From contig NZ_RJUF01000185.1 of assembly GCF_024343775.1 (NCBI RefSeq), positions 29,716-93,715 on the forward strand: DNA of 64,000 nt, in the 5' to 3' direction. A model generated the notes under the pieces. That model worked only from the letters and a program-made list of their open reading frames with translations. It ran no database searches and was not told the origin of the DNA. The translations under genes were made by a program, and so were the position numbers. Shown in pieces: positions 40,052-48,759 of the stretch. This stretch comes from Lacihabitans soyangensis. GTDB taxonomy: Bacteria; Bacteroidota; Bacteroidia; Cytophagales; Spirosomataceae. Numbering within the stretch: the first letter of the stretch is position 1; each line of letters opens with the position of its first letter.

Positions 40052-40470
40052 TGGAAAATATATTCAGCATTATTTCAATAAAATTGGCACCAAATCCTAG
40101 AAACATTTTCCTAATAGATGGCATTGGAGCCTTGCTTTCAGGTCTTTTATTGATCTTTTTAATAGCACCTTTTGAGGAAATCTTCGGTATGTCTCCTAAT
40201 ATGTCCTACCAATTAACCATTCCCGTCTGGGGATTTATGGTCTATTCATTAAGTTGTTATTTCTTAAATCTCAATAACTGGAAACCCTTCTTACGTTTTA
40301 TTGCAATCGCAAACTTCCTTTACTGCTGTCTTACCTTTTGTTTGATTATTATTCAATTTCAAACATTAAGCATTTTAGGAATCGCCTATTTTTTAGTCGA
40401 AATAATTGTGATTTTGCTGCTTGTAAGTATTGAATGGTCTATAATAAAGAAACACGATTCCCTTCCCTAA
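40051..40470 (+). CDS. Hypothetical four-helix membrane protein
   Basis: A 139-residue protein with about four hydrophobic helices (IDGIGALLSGLLLIFLI, IPVWGFMVYSLSCYFL, LRFIAIANFLYCCLTFCLII, ILGIAYFLVEIIVILLL). No family recognised. The ATG at 40051 overlaps the stop of the Crp/Fnr gene by one base, which means coupled expression; a TTG at 40048 is an alternative start. Its last 32 bp overlap the end of the convergent gene at 40439. Confidence 0.65.
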   Translation: MENIFSIISIKLAPNPRNIFLIDGIGALLSGLLLIFLIAPFEEIFGMSPNMSYQLTIPVWGFMVYSLSCYFLNLNNWKPFLRFIAIANFLYCCLTFCLIIIQFQTLSILGIAYFLVEIIVILLLVSIEWSIIKKHDSLP

Positions 40471-40843
40471 GCCACTTTATCGAATATCCAAAAATAAACA
40501 TCGTAGTCATGATTTCGATTGCTGCGAAAAAGGCATAATAAATGGTAAAACTGCCTATAAAAAGTGTAATAATCATCACAAAGGTTTTGATAAATGAAGC
40601 CAGAATATTCGCCCAAACGTTGGATTTGTTGGGCAAAATCCTCGAAAAAAGTATCATAGAAATAGGTATCTCCATCAAAATTCCTGCGTAAAATAAAAAC
40701 AAAGGATTTATTTCCATGCCTTCTACCTTTCCTGTCAAATACTGCTTTAGTAGAGACGAATCCATTAGACCTATTAGGTCACAGTATAAATAATTAAAGG
40801 TTACGAAAATCCAAAGTGTTGATAATAAGTCTTTTTTGTTCAT
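40439..40843 (-). CDS. DUF6326-like membrane protein
   Basis: A 134-residue membrane protein from the ATG at 40843 (an upstream ATG adds ten residues without support). It has four hydrophobic segments and the pattern LWIFVTFNYLYCDLIGLMDSSLL... YAGILMEIPISMILFSRIL, which fits small membrane proteins of the DUF6326 type. Function unknown. It overlaps the convergent membrane-protein gene by 32 bp at the 3' end. The next gene upstream on this strand starts about 120 bp away and also encodes a small membrane protein. Confidence 0.65.
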   Translation of the reverse strand: MNKKDLLSTLWIFVTFNYLYCDLIGLMDSSLLKQYLTGKVEGMEINPLFLFYAGILMEIPISMILFSRILPNKSNVWANILASFIKTFVMIITLFIGSFTIYYAFFAAIEIMTTMFIFGYSIKWLREGNRVSLL

Positions 40844-40964
40844 TTTTTGTTGATTTGATAGTGCAAAGTTCAATTATCTCATCGTAAAAATGATTGACTT
40901 GGGTTAAGAAGCTAATAATGCACCTCCAAAAAATAAACAAGAATATTTAAATAGTAGCCTAATT

Positions 40965-41351
40965 TTATTTACCCAGGTTACTGAAGGCATTTGGGTAATT
41001 AACTGACAATAAAGAAAATATCAAAATAAAGTTAAACTCTATTCCATTTCGACCTCCGCCAACCACAAACCATCCATTAGGAAGATGCACCATATAAATA
41101 CCTACTAGCAAGATTAAAATCGTAATAATAGAGGTAACCTTTAGGAACTTATCGGTTAAAAGAGAAAAGACCAGTGCTAGGTGCGATAGCTTTACAGCCC
41201 AGGCTAATGGCAATCCAAAAGGTGCAAAACCGGCATTGTTGAGATAGAGTTTACCAAAATCGTTGATTCCATTATTGAATATTCCGGGTACACTATGCAT
41301 CAGAAAGACAATTATCAGGGCAATACGAAGGAAAGAAAGATTTTTTATCAT
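40965..41351 (-). CDS. DoxX family membrane protein
   Basis: A 128-residue four-helix membrane protein. FLRIALIIVFLMHSVPGIF, GLPLAWAVKLSHLALVFSLL and the loop MVHLPNGWFVVGGGRNGIEFNFILI are typical of the DoxX family, whose members are linked to quinone or redox functions in some species. Length is normal. Role here unknown. Confidence 0.8.
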   Translation of the reverse strand: MIKNLSFLRIALIIVFLMHSVPGIFNNGINDFGKLYLNNAGFAPFGLPLAWAVKLSHLALVFSLLTDKFLKVTSIITILILLVGIYMVHLPNGWFVVGGGRNGIEFNFILIFSLLSVNYPNAFSNLGK

Positions 41352-41689
41352 GATTTTTTATTTAAAATTACTGGCATCCGAGATAAATAAACACTAATGG
41401 TTCACTATATCAGCCAGCACTGTTTGAACACAATCAAAATTCTCATACAAAAAATCTAATTACATAAACTAATGATTTTGAGAATTTTGAGTGTGTGAGT
41501 TTCCTGGGTGTTGTTTTTTTGCTTCGTTTTTTTTCAAAAAAAAAATGAAGGCCCAGCCGGCAGGCGACACAAAGAGAATTAGGTGTGTTTTAAAAAAAAT
41601 CAAAAAATGGGCTTCAATTGTACAATTGAGTACGATTTAGCATTAATGATAAATTTAGTCGGATGATGTAATTTAAAATTAAGTTTTAT
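41352..41689. other. Intergenic region with an inverted repeat and a palindrome
   Basis: No gene. CAAAATTCTCA (41435-41445) pairs perfectly with TGAGAATTTTG (41479-41489). A 16-bp perfect palindrome, TCAATTGTACAATTGA, lies at 41614-41629, just past the end of the leftward gene at 41690. Long A and T runs near 41525-41545. Possible regulatory or termination role, not shown. Confidence 0.4.
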
Positions 41690-42664
41690 TTATTTCAAAA
41701 ACGCTAACCCTAAGCCAATTCCGAAACCCCATCGACCGTTTTTATTTTGAGAAATTGGTTTAATCGAGCTGATTTTCGTCAAATCACCTTCTAAATTTCT
41801 TGGAATATTGGCAAAATATAGACTTGGGCTTAGCGTTAGTCCAACTTTACCCACTCTCTTCATCAAACCAAACTTAAAATGACTCGAATGGGTATTGGAA
41901 TTGAAGTTGAAATCGTCGGTCACATAATTGTACCAAATAATTTCAGGTTTAATAGCCCAAATTTGTTTCAAGTGCAAGATTCCGCCAATACCAGCCCCTG
42001 TACTAAAAAGTGAATGGGGCTTAAAGTTATAGCCGACATTCAGAATCGTGTAAAAGGTTTTAGTGCCATTTTTAAAGCTCAACCCTATGTTTTGATAATC
42101 AGCTGCTGAAAGCTCTACTTCTCTATAACCGCCTCTTTTATAGAGATTTATCAGGCCTATTCCTCCTCCTTTATCCACTGAATCGGCCACGTTTACTATT
42201 CCAAATTGAAACCCTTTCAATGTTCTTGCTTGATTATAAAGGCTTGAAAATTGTACGCCTTTCACATCTTGGGCAATGTTTACAATACCAGCAGTTTGAA
42301 TACCCACAACATCCTTGGCAAAATTACTAATTCCCGCCTCTTGCAAGCCAAATACAGACCCAGAAAAATTGACTATCCCAGCAGTTTGATAGCCTTTCGC
42401 ATTGCCTTTGGTCATATTTACCAAGCCAGATGATTGAAAACCCGTCATGTCGCCATTGTTTTGATTGTAAATGGAGCCAATCTCAACACCTTTGATACTA
42501 TTGACTGTTCCTGAGAAAAGATTGAAAGAAAAAAAGTAATCGGAATTTTTACTTTGATTGCCCTGTGTACTTAGACCTTGCACTACCGAAATATGGACGG
42601 GTTTTGTTTGGGCATTGCCCTTTAGGGCTCCTATTGAGATGAGAAAAATAATAGCTTTTTTCAT
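41690..42664 (-). CDS. LA_2272-type surface repeat protein
   Basis: A 324-residue exported protein (signal peptide to about residue 18, GNAQ). Residues ~55-185 contain about seven units of roughly 18-20 residues built on G-x-Q-x-A-G-I-V-N: GFQSSGLVN, GYQTAGIVN, GLQEAGISN, GIQTAGIVN, GVQFSSLYN, GFQFGIVN. This pattern fits the LA_2272 family of surface repeats. The C-terminal part looks like outer-membrane strands (FYTILNVGYNFKPHSLFSTGAGIGG). Exact role unknown. Confidence 0.7.
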   Translation of the reverse strand: MKKAIIFLISIGALKGNAQTKPVHISVVQGLSTQGNQSKNSDYFFSFNLFSGTVNSIKGVEIGSIYNQNNGDMTGFQSSGLVNMTKGNAKGYQTAGIVNFSGSVFGLQEAGISNFAKDVVGIQTAGIVNIAQDVKGVQFSSLYNQARTLKGFQFGIVNVADSVDKGGGIGLINLYKRGGYREVELSAADYQNIGLSFKNGTKTFYTILNVGYNFKPHSLFSTGAGIGGILHLKQIWAIKPEIIWYNYVTDDFNFNSNTHSSHFKFGLMKRVGKVGLTLSPSLYFANIPRNLEGDLTKISSIKPISQNKNGRWGFGIGLGLAFLK

Positions 42665-42939
42665 AATTGTTGTTTTTTACTAGCCACAAAACTAGTTCGT
42701 CCATTCTTGTTAAAAATTGACTTTGGTTAAGAATTACCTATAACACATATTTAAGGTTTGAGTTAAAGGAGGGATAGACTATTTTTTAGAAGTCTTTTGG
42801 TAAACTGGACAAAAAATACAGGTCTTTAAAATTAATTATATCCATGGGACTTAAAAATTTTCCAGACAAAGTATTTAAGTGTCTCTGCATGTAAAACAGG
42901 ATTAATTTAGACCCTCCGATGCTTGTTGTCAAATAGGGA

Positions 42940-43110
42940 ATTAGTCACACCGAAAAGGACTGGCATCGCCATAACCAGCCCTCGATAGACTAAGAATCCA
43001 AATGACTCCAATGGCAAAGCTTTAATTAAAAGGCCTTAAAACTTAAAATCAAGCGATTACTAGAACTTAACAAAAGGATTTAGGAAGGTAATTACGGGGC
43101 GGTTTGGTAG
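42940..43110 (+). pseudogene. 3' remnant of the VPS10/BNR gene, second copy
   Basis: About 170 bp aligning to the last 57 codons of the gene at 25909, including the DNA for [12 protein letters not shown] and [13 protein letters not shown], with many substitutions, in-frame stops and a stop at 43108-43110. It is clearly older than the copy at 30039. It is followed by a degenerate version of the intergenic DNA and then by a dehydrogenase 3' remnant, in the same order as at 30.0-30.5 kb. Confidence 0.85.
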
Positions 43111-43237
43111 TAAGTTGGAGTTACAATATTATTTTATTAAAGCTGCAAAGGTCTATTTGACAAGATATCGGATGTTAATTCATTTTATTTTTCAAACCTT
43201 GACTGTTTTTTTTTAAATGCAACATTAAAAAAGCTTC

Positions 43238-43540
43238 TTACAAAGCCCCATTATTTATACTTATCAATTTTCCATTTAGTTCATCAGAAAGCACAAAAAG
43301 CTTCCCAGAAGGGCTTTGAACTACTTTTCTAATTCTTAATCTGCCGTTGGTAAATAATTCTTCAACACTTTTTTTCGTTTCGCCAGCAACACTTAATCGC
43401 CATAAACTACCTTTTGATAATCCTCCAACGAGTAAATTATTATTCAATGCAATAAATTCATTTCCCGAATAAAAATGCAAACCAGTAGGTGCCACAGTTT
43501 GTATCCTCGACCAAACAATGTCGGTATAAATGTTGCTCAA
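43238..43540 (-). pseudogene. 3' remnant of the PQQ sugar dehydrogenase gene
   Basis: An open stretch of 100 codons that matches the C-terminal 100 residues of the dehydrogenase at 30251 with roughly four in five residues the same (QTVAPTGLHFYSGNEF, NNNLLVGGLSKGSLWRLSV, GKLFVLSDELNGKLI). It lacks the catalytic propeller core, the NTF2 domain and a signal peptide, so it cannot be active. It is still open, which points to moderate age. Downstream DNA to 43742 holds only a short AAACAGG/CCTGTTT inverted repeat (43645-43666). Confidence 0.88.
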
Positions 43541-43711
43541 AATGGCTTTTGATAATATTCAGAAAAACATCCCATGGCTCCCAAACGCGTAAAATAACGC
43601 TCAGTTGACTGAAATCTATGCAAAATTCCTTATCCAAAGTAGCCAAACAGGTAATTATGCCTGTTTAGAATAACAAGCTTTTCTGCCTAGAAACCCACCA
43701 TTCTATATTCT

Positions 43712-43719
43712 TAATTTTG
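43712..43719 (+). promoter_or_regulatory. -7-like element before the tyrosinase operon
   Basis: TAATTTTG fits the Bacteroidota TAnnTTTG element, 23 nt before the first ATG of the operon. No good TTTG lies at the -33 position, so the promoter may need an activator. Confidence 0.4.
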
Positions 43720-43742
43720 ACTAAGCAAATTAATTATATGCC

Positions 43743-44165
43743 ATGAATGAAAATAAAACAGTTTTAGGCTCTAGCCTTTTCACCTATCGCAGTCTGTTGA
43801 ATAATCCCGACTTGTCGGCCAGCTTTGACAGTTTAGAGTTTGGAAGAGCCAACTTAGCCATCGATGTCAACTCCGCTGGTTTGGTGACGGGGAAAATTTA
43901 TGACACCGGGTGGGAGCTCGACCTATTTGGTTCTTACCAAGCAGGTTCACCTGCCACACTTTGGTTTCAGGGCAAAGGGGTGGTTTCGGGTTCACTGTGG
44001 ATTTACGATTACCTGTGTTATGTGGTGCCTGTTATTCCGAACGGTATCAACCAAAGGCTCGCATTGGTGGGCAGCATCACACGTGCCATTCCTCATCCTG
44101 ATGGAAGCGGCGGTACCAGTCCTGCTGGAGTGGTTAATTCGTTTTATGCGGTGGCCCAAAACTAG
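43743..44165 (+). CDS. Hypothetical protein, first gene of the tyrosinase operon
   Basis: A 140-residue protein without signal peptide or hydrophobic helix. It looks all-beta (SFDSLEFGRANLAIDVNSAGLVTGKIY, GSLWIYDYLCYVVPVIPNG) and ends VVNSFYAVAQN. I do not recognise a family. It is followed after 9 bp by the Cys-rich membrane protein gene and belongs to the five-gene set 43743-48461. A lipocalin-like or binding role is possible but unsupported. Confidence 0.6.
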   Translation: MNENKTVLGSSLFTYRSLLNNPDLSASFDSLEFGRANLAIDVNSAGLVTGKIYDTGWELDLFGSYQAGSPATLWFQGKGVVSGSLWIYDYLCYVVPVIPNGINQRLALVGSITRAIPHPDGSGGTSPAGVVNSFYAVAQN

Positions 44166-44174
44166 TGTAAGGTC

Positions 44175-44615
44175 ATGGAAACTAACGCTCAAAACATTCC
44201 TACTGGCTGCTGTTGTCAAACTTCACAAAAGCCTAAGCCGCCGTCTAAATCAGAAATTGTTAAATCAACTTCATTAGCGGTATTTATTGCTTTTTTCCCT
44301 AAATGTCCCTTGTGCTGGGCAGCTTACATGAGTCTTTTTAGCAGCATTGGGCTTACACAGATTCCCTATATGCCTTGGTTGCTCCCTGTTTTAATGGTAA
44401 TGTTGGCTCTCCACCTCTTTTTTCTCTTTAAAAAAGTGAGTGAGAAGGGCTATTTGCCTGTTTCCATCAGCTTAGTGGGTGCTTTGTGCATTGTCATTAG
44501 CCGATACTATGTATTGGAAAATCCTACCTTAAGCTATTTGGGTTTAGCGGCTATGGTAGTGGGTTCTTTTCTTAACACCCGTTCATTTCAAAATTTCAAA
44601 TTTCAAAAAAACTAA
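44175..44615 (+). CDS. Cys-rich membrane protein, MerC-like layout
   Basis: A 146-residue membrane protein with about four hydrophobic segments. Three adjacent cysteines (Cys12-14 in PTGCCCQTSQ) stand before the first helix, and Cys44 and Cys47 form a CPxC pair in FFPKCPLCWAAY at the first membrane segment, as in MerC-type metal transporters. Because the next gene, 9 bp downstream, encodes a copper enzyme, handling of copper for that enzyme is a reasonable inference; mercury or another thiophilic metal is also possible. Confidence 0.6.
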   Translation: METNAQNIPTGCCCQTSQKPKPPSKSEIVKSTSLAVFIAFFPKCPLCWAAYMSLFSSIGLTQIPYMPWLLPVLMVMLALHLFFLFKKVSEKGYLPVSISLVGALCIVISRYYVLENPTLSYLGLAAMVVGSFLNTRSFQNFKFQKN

Positions 44616-44624
44616 TAAATAGAC

Positions 44625-46220
44625 ATGGAAAACAATTCTAAAATCAGAAGATCAATTACAGAATTACAGGCAGATTATGATGCAGGCAACAAAAAGCCCC
44701 TTGAGGATTTGATGCGGGCTTGGAAAGGAATCAAAGAACTTCCGGCAACAGACCCGAACTCGTTTTTTATGTTGGGCGGTTTTCATGGTGAGCCATTCAG
44801 AGGGGCCGGATGGGGCAACAATCAATATTGGGGAGGTTATTGTAACCACGGTAACGTGCTTTTCCCGACTTGGCACAGGGTATATTTGTTTAAACTCGAA
44901 CTGGCACTTCAAAGTATAGCCGGCTGTAGCGATGTAATGTTGCCATACTGGGACGAAACCAGTCCAGAGTCTCTCAAAAGCGGAATTCCGTCAGCTTTAA
45001 CAGACGAGACTTTTGTTTTGGATGGTCAAACCATTCCTAATCCCTTAAAATCCTTCACCTTCCCTCAAAATATCGTTGATAATATCAGTGGCGACAATCC
45101 CAACTATTCAAAACCCCTCGGTTACGAAACCGTCAGATATCCACTTTCAGGATTAGTAGGAACGCCACAAGACATCCAAAATACCAAGGCCCACAATGCC
45201 CAATTCCCTGATCCTGCAACCAACGTCGATCTTTTAAATAAAAATATTGTAGCATGGTTGACCTCAGGCATTACGGTGAACGGCAAATTTCAGCCCACCA
45301 ATGTAGCCAAGGCCTTTAAAGACTGTCTGAATGCACCAAACTATACGGTTTTTTCGAATACCACATCGGCTGCCGAGTGGAATTCAAAAGCCGAAAATGC
45401 CAAAAACAAGGTAGTTCCGCTAGAGTCGCCTCACAACAGCATACACCTGGCCGTTGGAGGTTTTGATATTCCCGGGGCGGATTTTTCCCCTATTGATGGT
45501 GCGAATGGCGACATGGGCGAAAACGATACTGCTGGGCTAGATCCAATTTTTTACTTCCACCATTGCAATGTAGACCGTGTGTTTTGGCTATGGCAGAAGA
45601 AAAATGGTTTTACAGAAAACTTTGACATCATACCCGAATACCCAGGCACCAATACAGTAGATAGCCAAGGTCCTACCCCAGGAATGGCACCCAATTCTTG
45701 GCTTACTATGGATTCTCCATTAAATCCATTTACGCTTACCGAAAACGGAAGCTCAAGACCCTACAACTCTTATGATTGTGTGAATATCATCAAAATGGGC
45801 TATGATTATAGCAAAGGCTCGCTGGAAGACGACGCTTCGCCAATGGCCAAATTGGAAAGCCCTGAAAATACAAAAAAACTCATAAAGATTACAGGAATCA
45901 ACCGTGCCCCTGTCAATGGCTCCTTCCTAATATCGGCCTTTGCCACTATCGACGGCAAAAGGGAACACCTGGGTACAGAAGCAGTTTTAGCCCGTTGGAA
46001 TTCAAAATATTGTGCAAATTGCCAAACCCACCTCGAAGCCCGTGCCTTTTTTGAACTACCTGAAATTGCCGCTCATAAAAATCTAAAACTGTCAGACTTG
46101 GCACAAACTATAGAGGTGGAGGTAAAAGGACGAAAAGGATTAATTTCTGGAAATGTAAAGAACATGCTTTTGAAATCTGATGGATCCCCTGCAATCAGGT
46201 ACAAAGTAGAAGTCGTATAA
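44625..46220 (+). CDS. Tyrosinase family copper oxidase
   Basis: A 531-residue type-3 copper protein without signal peptide. CuA ligands are likely His54 (GGFHGEPF), His75 (GYCNHGNVLF) and His84 (PTWHRVYLFKLELAL). CuB ligands are His270 and His274 in ESPHNSIHLAVGG and His313 in DPIFYFHHCNVDRVFWLW, which fits tyrosinase signature 2. A Cys (Cys73) two residues before His75 could form the thioether seen in some tyrosinases and hemocyanins. The ~120-residue C-terminal beta domain (KITGINRAPVNGSF onward) resembles the extra domain of plant-type polyphenol oxidases. It would oxidise mono- or diphenols to quinones. Central gene of the operon. Confidence 0.92.
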   Translation: MENNSKIRRSITELQADYDAGNKKPLEDLMRAWKGIKELPATDPNSFFMLGGFHGEPFRGAGWGNNQYWGGYCNHGNVLFPTWHRVYLFKLELALQSIAGCSDVMLPYWDETSPESLKSGIPSALTDETFVLDGQTIPNPLKSFTFPQNIVDNISGDNPNYSKPLGYETVRYPLSGLVGTPQDIQNTKAHNAQFPDPATNVDLLNKNIVAWLTSGITVNGKFQPTNVAKAFKDCLNAPNYTVFSNTTSAAEWNSKAENAKNKVVPLESPHNSIHLAVGGFDIPGADFSPIDGANGDMGENDTAGLDPIFYFHHCNVDRVFWLWQKKNGFTENFDIIPEYPGTNTVDSQGPTPGMAPNSWLTMDSPLNPFTLTENGSSRPYNSYDCVNIIKMGYDYSKGSLEDDASPMAKLESPENTKKLIKITGINRAPVNGSFLISAFATIDGKREHLGTEAVLARWNSKYCANCQTHLEARAFFELPEIAAHKNLKLSDLAQTIEVEVKGRKGLISGNVKNMLLKSDGSPAIRYKVEVV

Positions 46221-46250
46221 ACACCAGATAACCAATACGCTATAATTTAA

Positions 46251-46282
46251 ACGAGAAAATTGCCTTTCGTCAATTTTCTCGT
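46251..46282 (+). promoter_or_regulatory. 12-bp stem hairpin between tyrosinase and cytochrome-type genes
   Basis: ACGAGAAAATTG (46251-46262) pairs perfectly with CAATTTTCTCGT (46271-46282) around an 8-nt loop. There is no T-run after it, so it is more likely an mRNA-stability or processing element inside the operon than a full terminator. The next start codon is 26 nt downstream. Confidence 0.65.
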
Positions 46283-46307
46283 CTTCACCTTTAACATATT
46301 AAACAAA

Positions 46308-47747
46308 ATGAAAAATTTAAAAAAGATATCTCTACTTCTAATCATCGGGCTGTGTTGGAGCTGCGGAACCGCTAACAAACCCGAGGAAGAAATTTTAACC
46401 TCCACCAATTTTAACATCAATTTTTCGATGACGCCACCACCCGATTTGTTAGACTCCAATGCAACACCTCAACAATTGGTTGAATTTGCATGGGAGGAGT
46501 TTTTCGCACTTAACTGGCAATCTTCTTTCGACAAAGACGGGCTGAGAGACCATCCAGACCCTGCATGGTCATACAACGACAGTAGCTCGGCCTACCCTTC
46601 ACTGGCTGTATGGGAGACCTTTGCCCATAGAACCGAACTGAGACCAGCATCCGACAAAATGCTTCCATTCGATACAGCACCTCATTACAGTTTCGGAACC
46701 ATGCCGGCCCAAGACCCAGGCTCAAATGCCAGTTTTGGTTTATTCAATATGTTAGACGAAAATAATGAAATTGGTTCTTGTGATATCTACGCACATACCA
46801 ATACCTACAACAAAGACTACAGAGTCTTGTTTCAAGCCAAGGTAAACAGAGACGAATACGACTACATCTTAAATAAATACCCTACAAAAAGTGCTTTGGC
46901 CAATGCTACGGCTTTCAATGTTTCGCGTTTGAAAAATAGCAATGAATATGCCCCAGGCGTACTCAATTCATGCAATGTACCGACCAATTTCGCGGGAATA
47001 TCACTCCCATGTGGTGACCTAAAAACCAAAAAAACAGGAGCAATAGAAATTAAAACGGCCTGGAGGGAATTGACCCCAAAGGACGATTCTACGAAGTTTT
47101 TTAGACGTAAAGTGATAAGATTTGTGGAAAAAGCAGGCAAGTTTTATTATCAAAACAAAGAATATGCCTTGATTGGAATTCATATCATACACAAAACCAA
47201 TAATTACGAGGATTTTGTATTTGCCACTTGGGAGCACGTAGGAGTTGAAAAAGATGGCATGGGTTATGAGGAACTAAACAACGGCAATGAAGTCGGCAAA
47301 TTCTACAAAGACTATCCACGCCTTCATCCGATAGCCGATATTACAGACCAATCTACCGCCTATGTGCACGCACAGTTAAAGAAAATGAACCCCAAATCTA
47401 TCTGGCAAAACTACAGACTGGTGGGCGTGCAAGCCAAACCTACCAATGACCAAAATTCGTTTAGCTTTTTTCTGGCCAATTATGTGATAGAGTCGGATTC
47501 AACCCTTGGAAATTTCCAAGGTAGCGGAATAGGTACCCCTCATGATAAAGGCAACAACACCCTCTATCGCGGAAAAAGAGTAAGTATGGGTGGTTGCCAA
47601 GGATGCCACGGGGTAGCTCAAACCAATCTAGGCACCGATTTTTCGTTCTTATTGGACAATGTGGGCAAGCCAGTGCCAAATCCTGATCCTGACGGAGATA
47701 AAACCAAGTTATTCAAACTCATCACGGCCACTAATCCCAGAAAATAG
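46308..47747 (+). CDS. Lipoprotein with a C-terminal CxxCH heme motif
   Basis: A 479-residue lipoprotein from the ATG at 46308 (lipobox ending CWSC; the frame runs upstream through the hairpin but without signal features). Most of the protein is of unknown fold. Near its end GGCQGCHGVAQ holds a c-type heme motif, Cys430-x-x-Cys433-His434, followed by GTDFSFLLDN, a combination I associate with secreted monoheme proteins of this type. It may pass electrons on the periplasmic face. It lies between the tyrosinase and the DJ-1-like gene (3 bp gap), so all are probably co-transcribed. Confidence 0.7.
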   Translation: MKNLKKISLLLIIGLCWSCGTANKPEEEILTSTNFNINFSMTPPPDLLDSNATPQQLVEFAWEEFFALNWQSSFDKDGLRDHPDPAWSYNDSSSAYPSLAVWETFAHRTELRPASDKMLPFDTAPHYSFGTMPAQDPGSNASFGLFNMLDENNEIGSCDIYAHTNTYNKDYRVLFQAKVNRDEYDYILNKYPTKSALANATAFNVSRLKNSNEYAPGVLNSCNVPTNFAGISLPCGDLKTKKTGAIEIKTAWRELTPKDDSTKFFRRKVIRFVEKAGKFYYQNKEYALIGIHIIHKTNNYEDFVFATWEHVGVEKDGMGYEELNNGNEVGKFYKDYPRLHPIADITDQSTAYVHAQLKKMNPKSIWQNYRLVGVQAKPTNDQNSFSFFLANYVIESDSTLGNFQGSGIGTPHDKGNNTLYRGKRVSMGGCQGCHGVAQTNLGTDFSFLLDNVGKPVPNPDPDGDKTKLFKLITATNPRK

Positions 47748-47750
47748 CTC

Positions 47751-48461
47751 ATGGAACCATTAAACGTAGGTTTTTTATTATACCCAGGCTGCACACTGAT
47801 GGATTTTGCCGGGGCTGTGCAAGTGTTCTCCTCGGCGGTAGGCAAGTTCAAAACATTTATTGTGAGTGAAGAAAAAGCCATAACCACCACCGAAGGCCTC
47901 ACTGTATTATCAGATTACTCTCTTGATCTATATCCAGCTATCGACGTCCTTTTTATACCAGGCGGAGGCGACCAAGGGGTGATAGCCGCTATGAACAACA
48001 GCAAGGTACTGGATTTTATAAATACCGTGTCACCAAAATGCCAATGGAGAGGATCGGTTTGTACTGGAGCATTTATTTTGGCTGCCTCTGGAATATTAAA
48101 AAACTGTAAAGCCACCACCTATTGGTCGCTCCTACCTGTTTTGGATCGCTTGTCAGGTAAGCTAAACCTTGAAGTTCCTCAAAATTCATACCCGAGATAT
48201 TTGATTGATATAAAGTCAAAACTATTTACGGGCGGGGGAATTTCCTCCTCTTTAGACTTGGCACTTGAGTTGGTAAAAGTCATTTGCGGAACCACCGTGG
48301 CAGAACAGACGCAACTATTTATACAATATCAACCACAACCTCCCGTAGACTCTGGAGACCCAGCTCATGCCCCACAAAACGTTCTTGACTCCGTAACACA
48401 AATGGAACAAGACTTTATTGCTGCCATGAATGGAGAAGTAGATGTTTTGTTGAAAAAATAA
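47751..48461 (+). CDS. DJ-1/PfpI protein, isonitrile hydratase-like
   Basis: A 236-residue cytoplasmic protein of the DJ-1/PfpI class. It has the nucleophile elbow with Cys104 in GSVCTGAFILAASGIL, the FIPGGGDQGVI loop and an N-terminal VGFLLYPGCTLMDFAGAVQVF. This set matches isonitrile hydratase-like members rather than PfpI proteases. If the enzyme hydrates isonitriles to N-substituted formamides, it would remove compounds that bind copper strongly and inhibit tyrosinase; that link is inference from operon position. It starts 4 bp after the preceding stop and is followed by a terminator. Confidence 0.75.
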   Translation: MEPLNVGFLLYPGCTLMDFAGAVQVFSSAVGKFKTFIVSEEKAITTTEGLTVLSDYSLDLYPAIDVLFIPGGGDQGVIAAMNNSKVLDFINTVSPKCQWRGSVCTGAFILAASGILKNCKATTYWSLLPVLDRLSGKLNLEVPQNSYPRYLIDIKSKLFTGGGISSSLDLALELVKVICGTTVAEQTQLFIQYQPQPPVDSGDPAHAPQNVLDSVTQMEQDFIAAMNGEVDVLLKK

Positions 48462-48489
48462 TAGTGGTTTAATCATTTAGCCGCTAAAG

Positions 48490-48520
48490 CAGAGTCTCCG
48501 CAGGGACTCTGTTTTTTTTT
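48490..48520 (+). terminator. Intrinsic terminator of the tyrosinase operon
   Basis: CAGAGTC (48490-48496) pairs with GACTCTG (48505-48511) around an 8-nt loop and runs straight into nine T residues (48512-48520). It lies 28 bp after the last stop. The rest of the gap to 48760 shows no other element. Confidence 0.9.
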
Positions 48521-48759
48521 GCCTACCTGTAAGTTCAAATACCTCTAAGGGTAAACATCAAACTGATAAGAAAAAACAAAAGGCTTAATCAAAGTATCTA
48601 CCTAACCACCCTAACTTTAGCAATTTGCACCTATTTAGGCTTGTCATTTTCAAGTGGAAGGATTTGTATTTGCAATATGTTTGTTTGAAAATCTAAATGG
48701 TTTTTAAAAACATATCAGCAATTTATTTAATTTTATAAATAGAAAGAATACACAAAACT

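Noticed and set aside
43458..43646. A separate small gene on the reverse strand
   Set aside because: It is a shifted frame over the dehydrogenase remnant and nearby worn DNA.
43900..44277. Alternative frames over the first tyrosinase-operon genes
   Set aside because: They overlap two genes with better start sites, tight operon spacing and membrane or beta-strand character.
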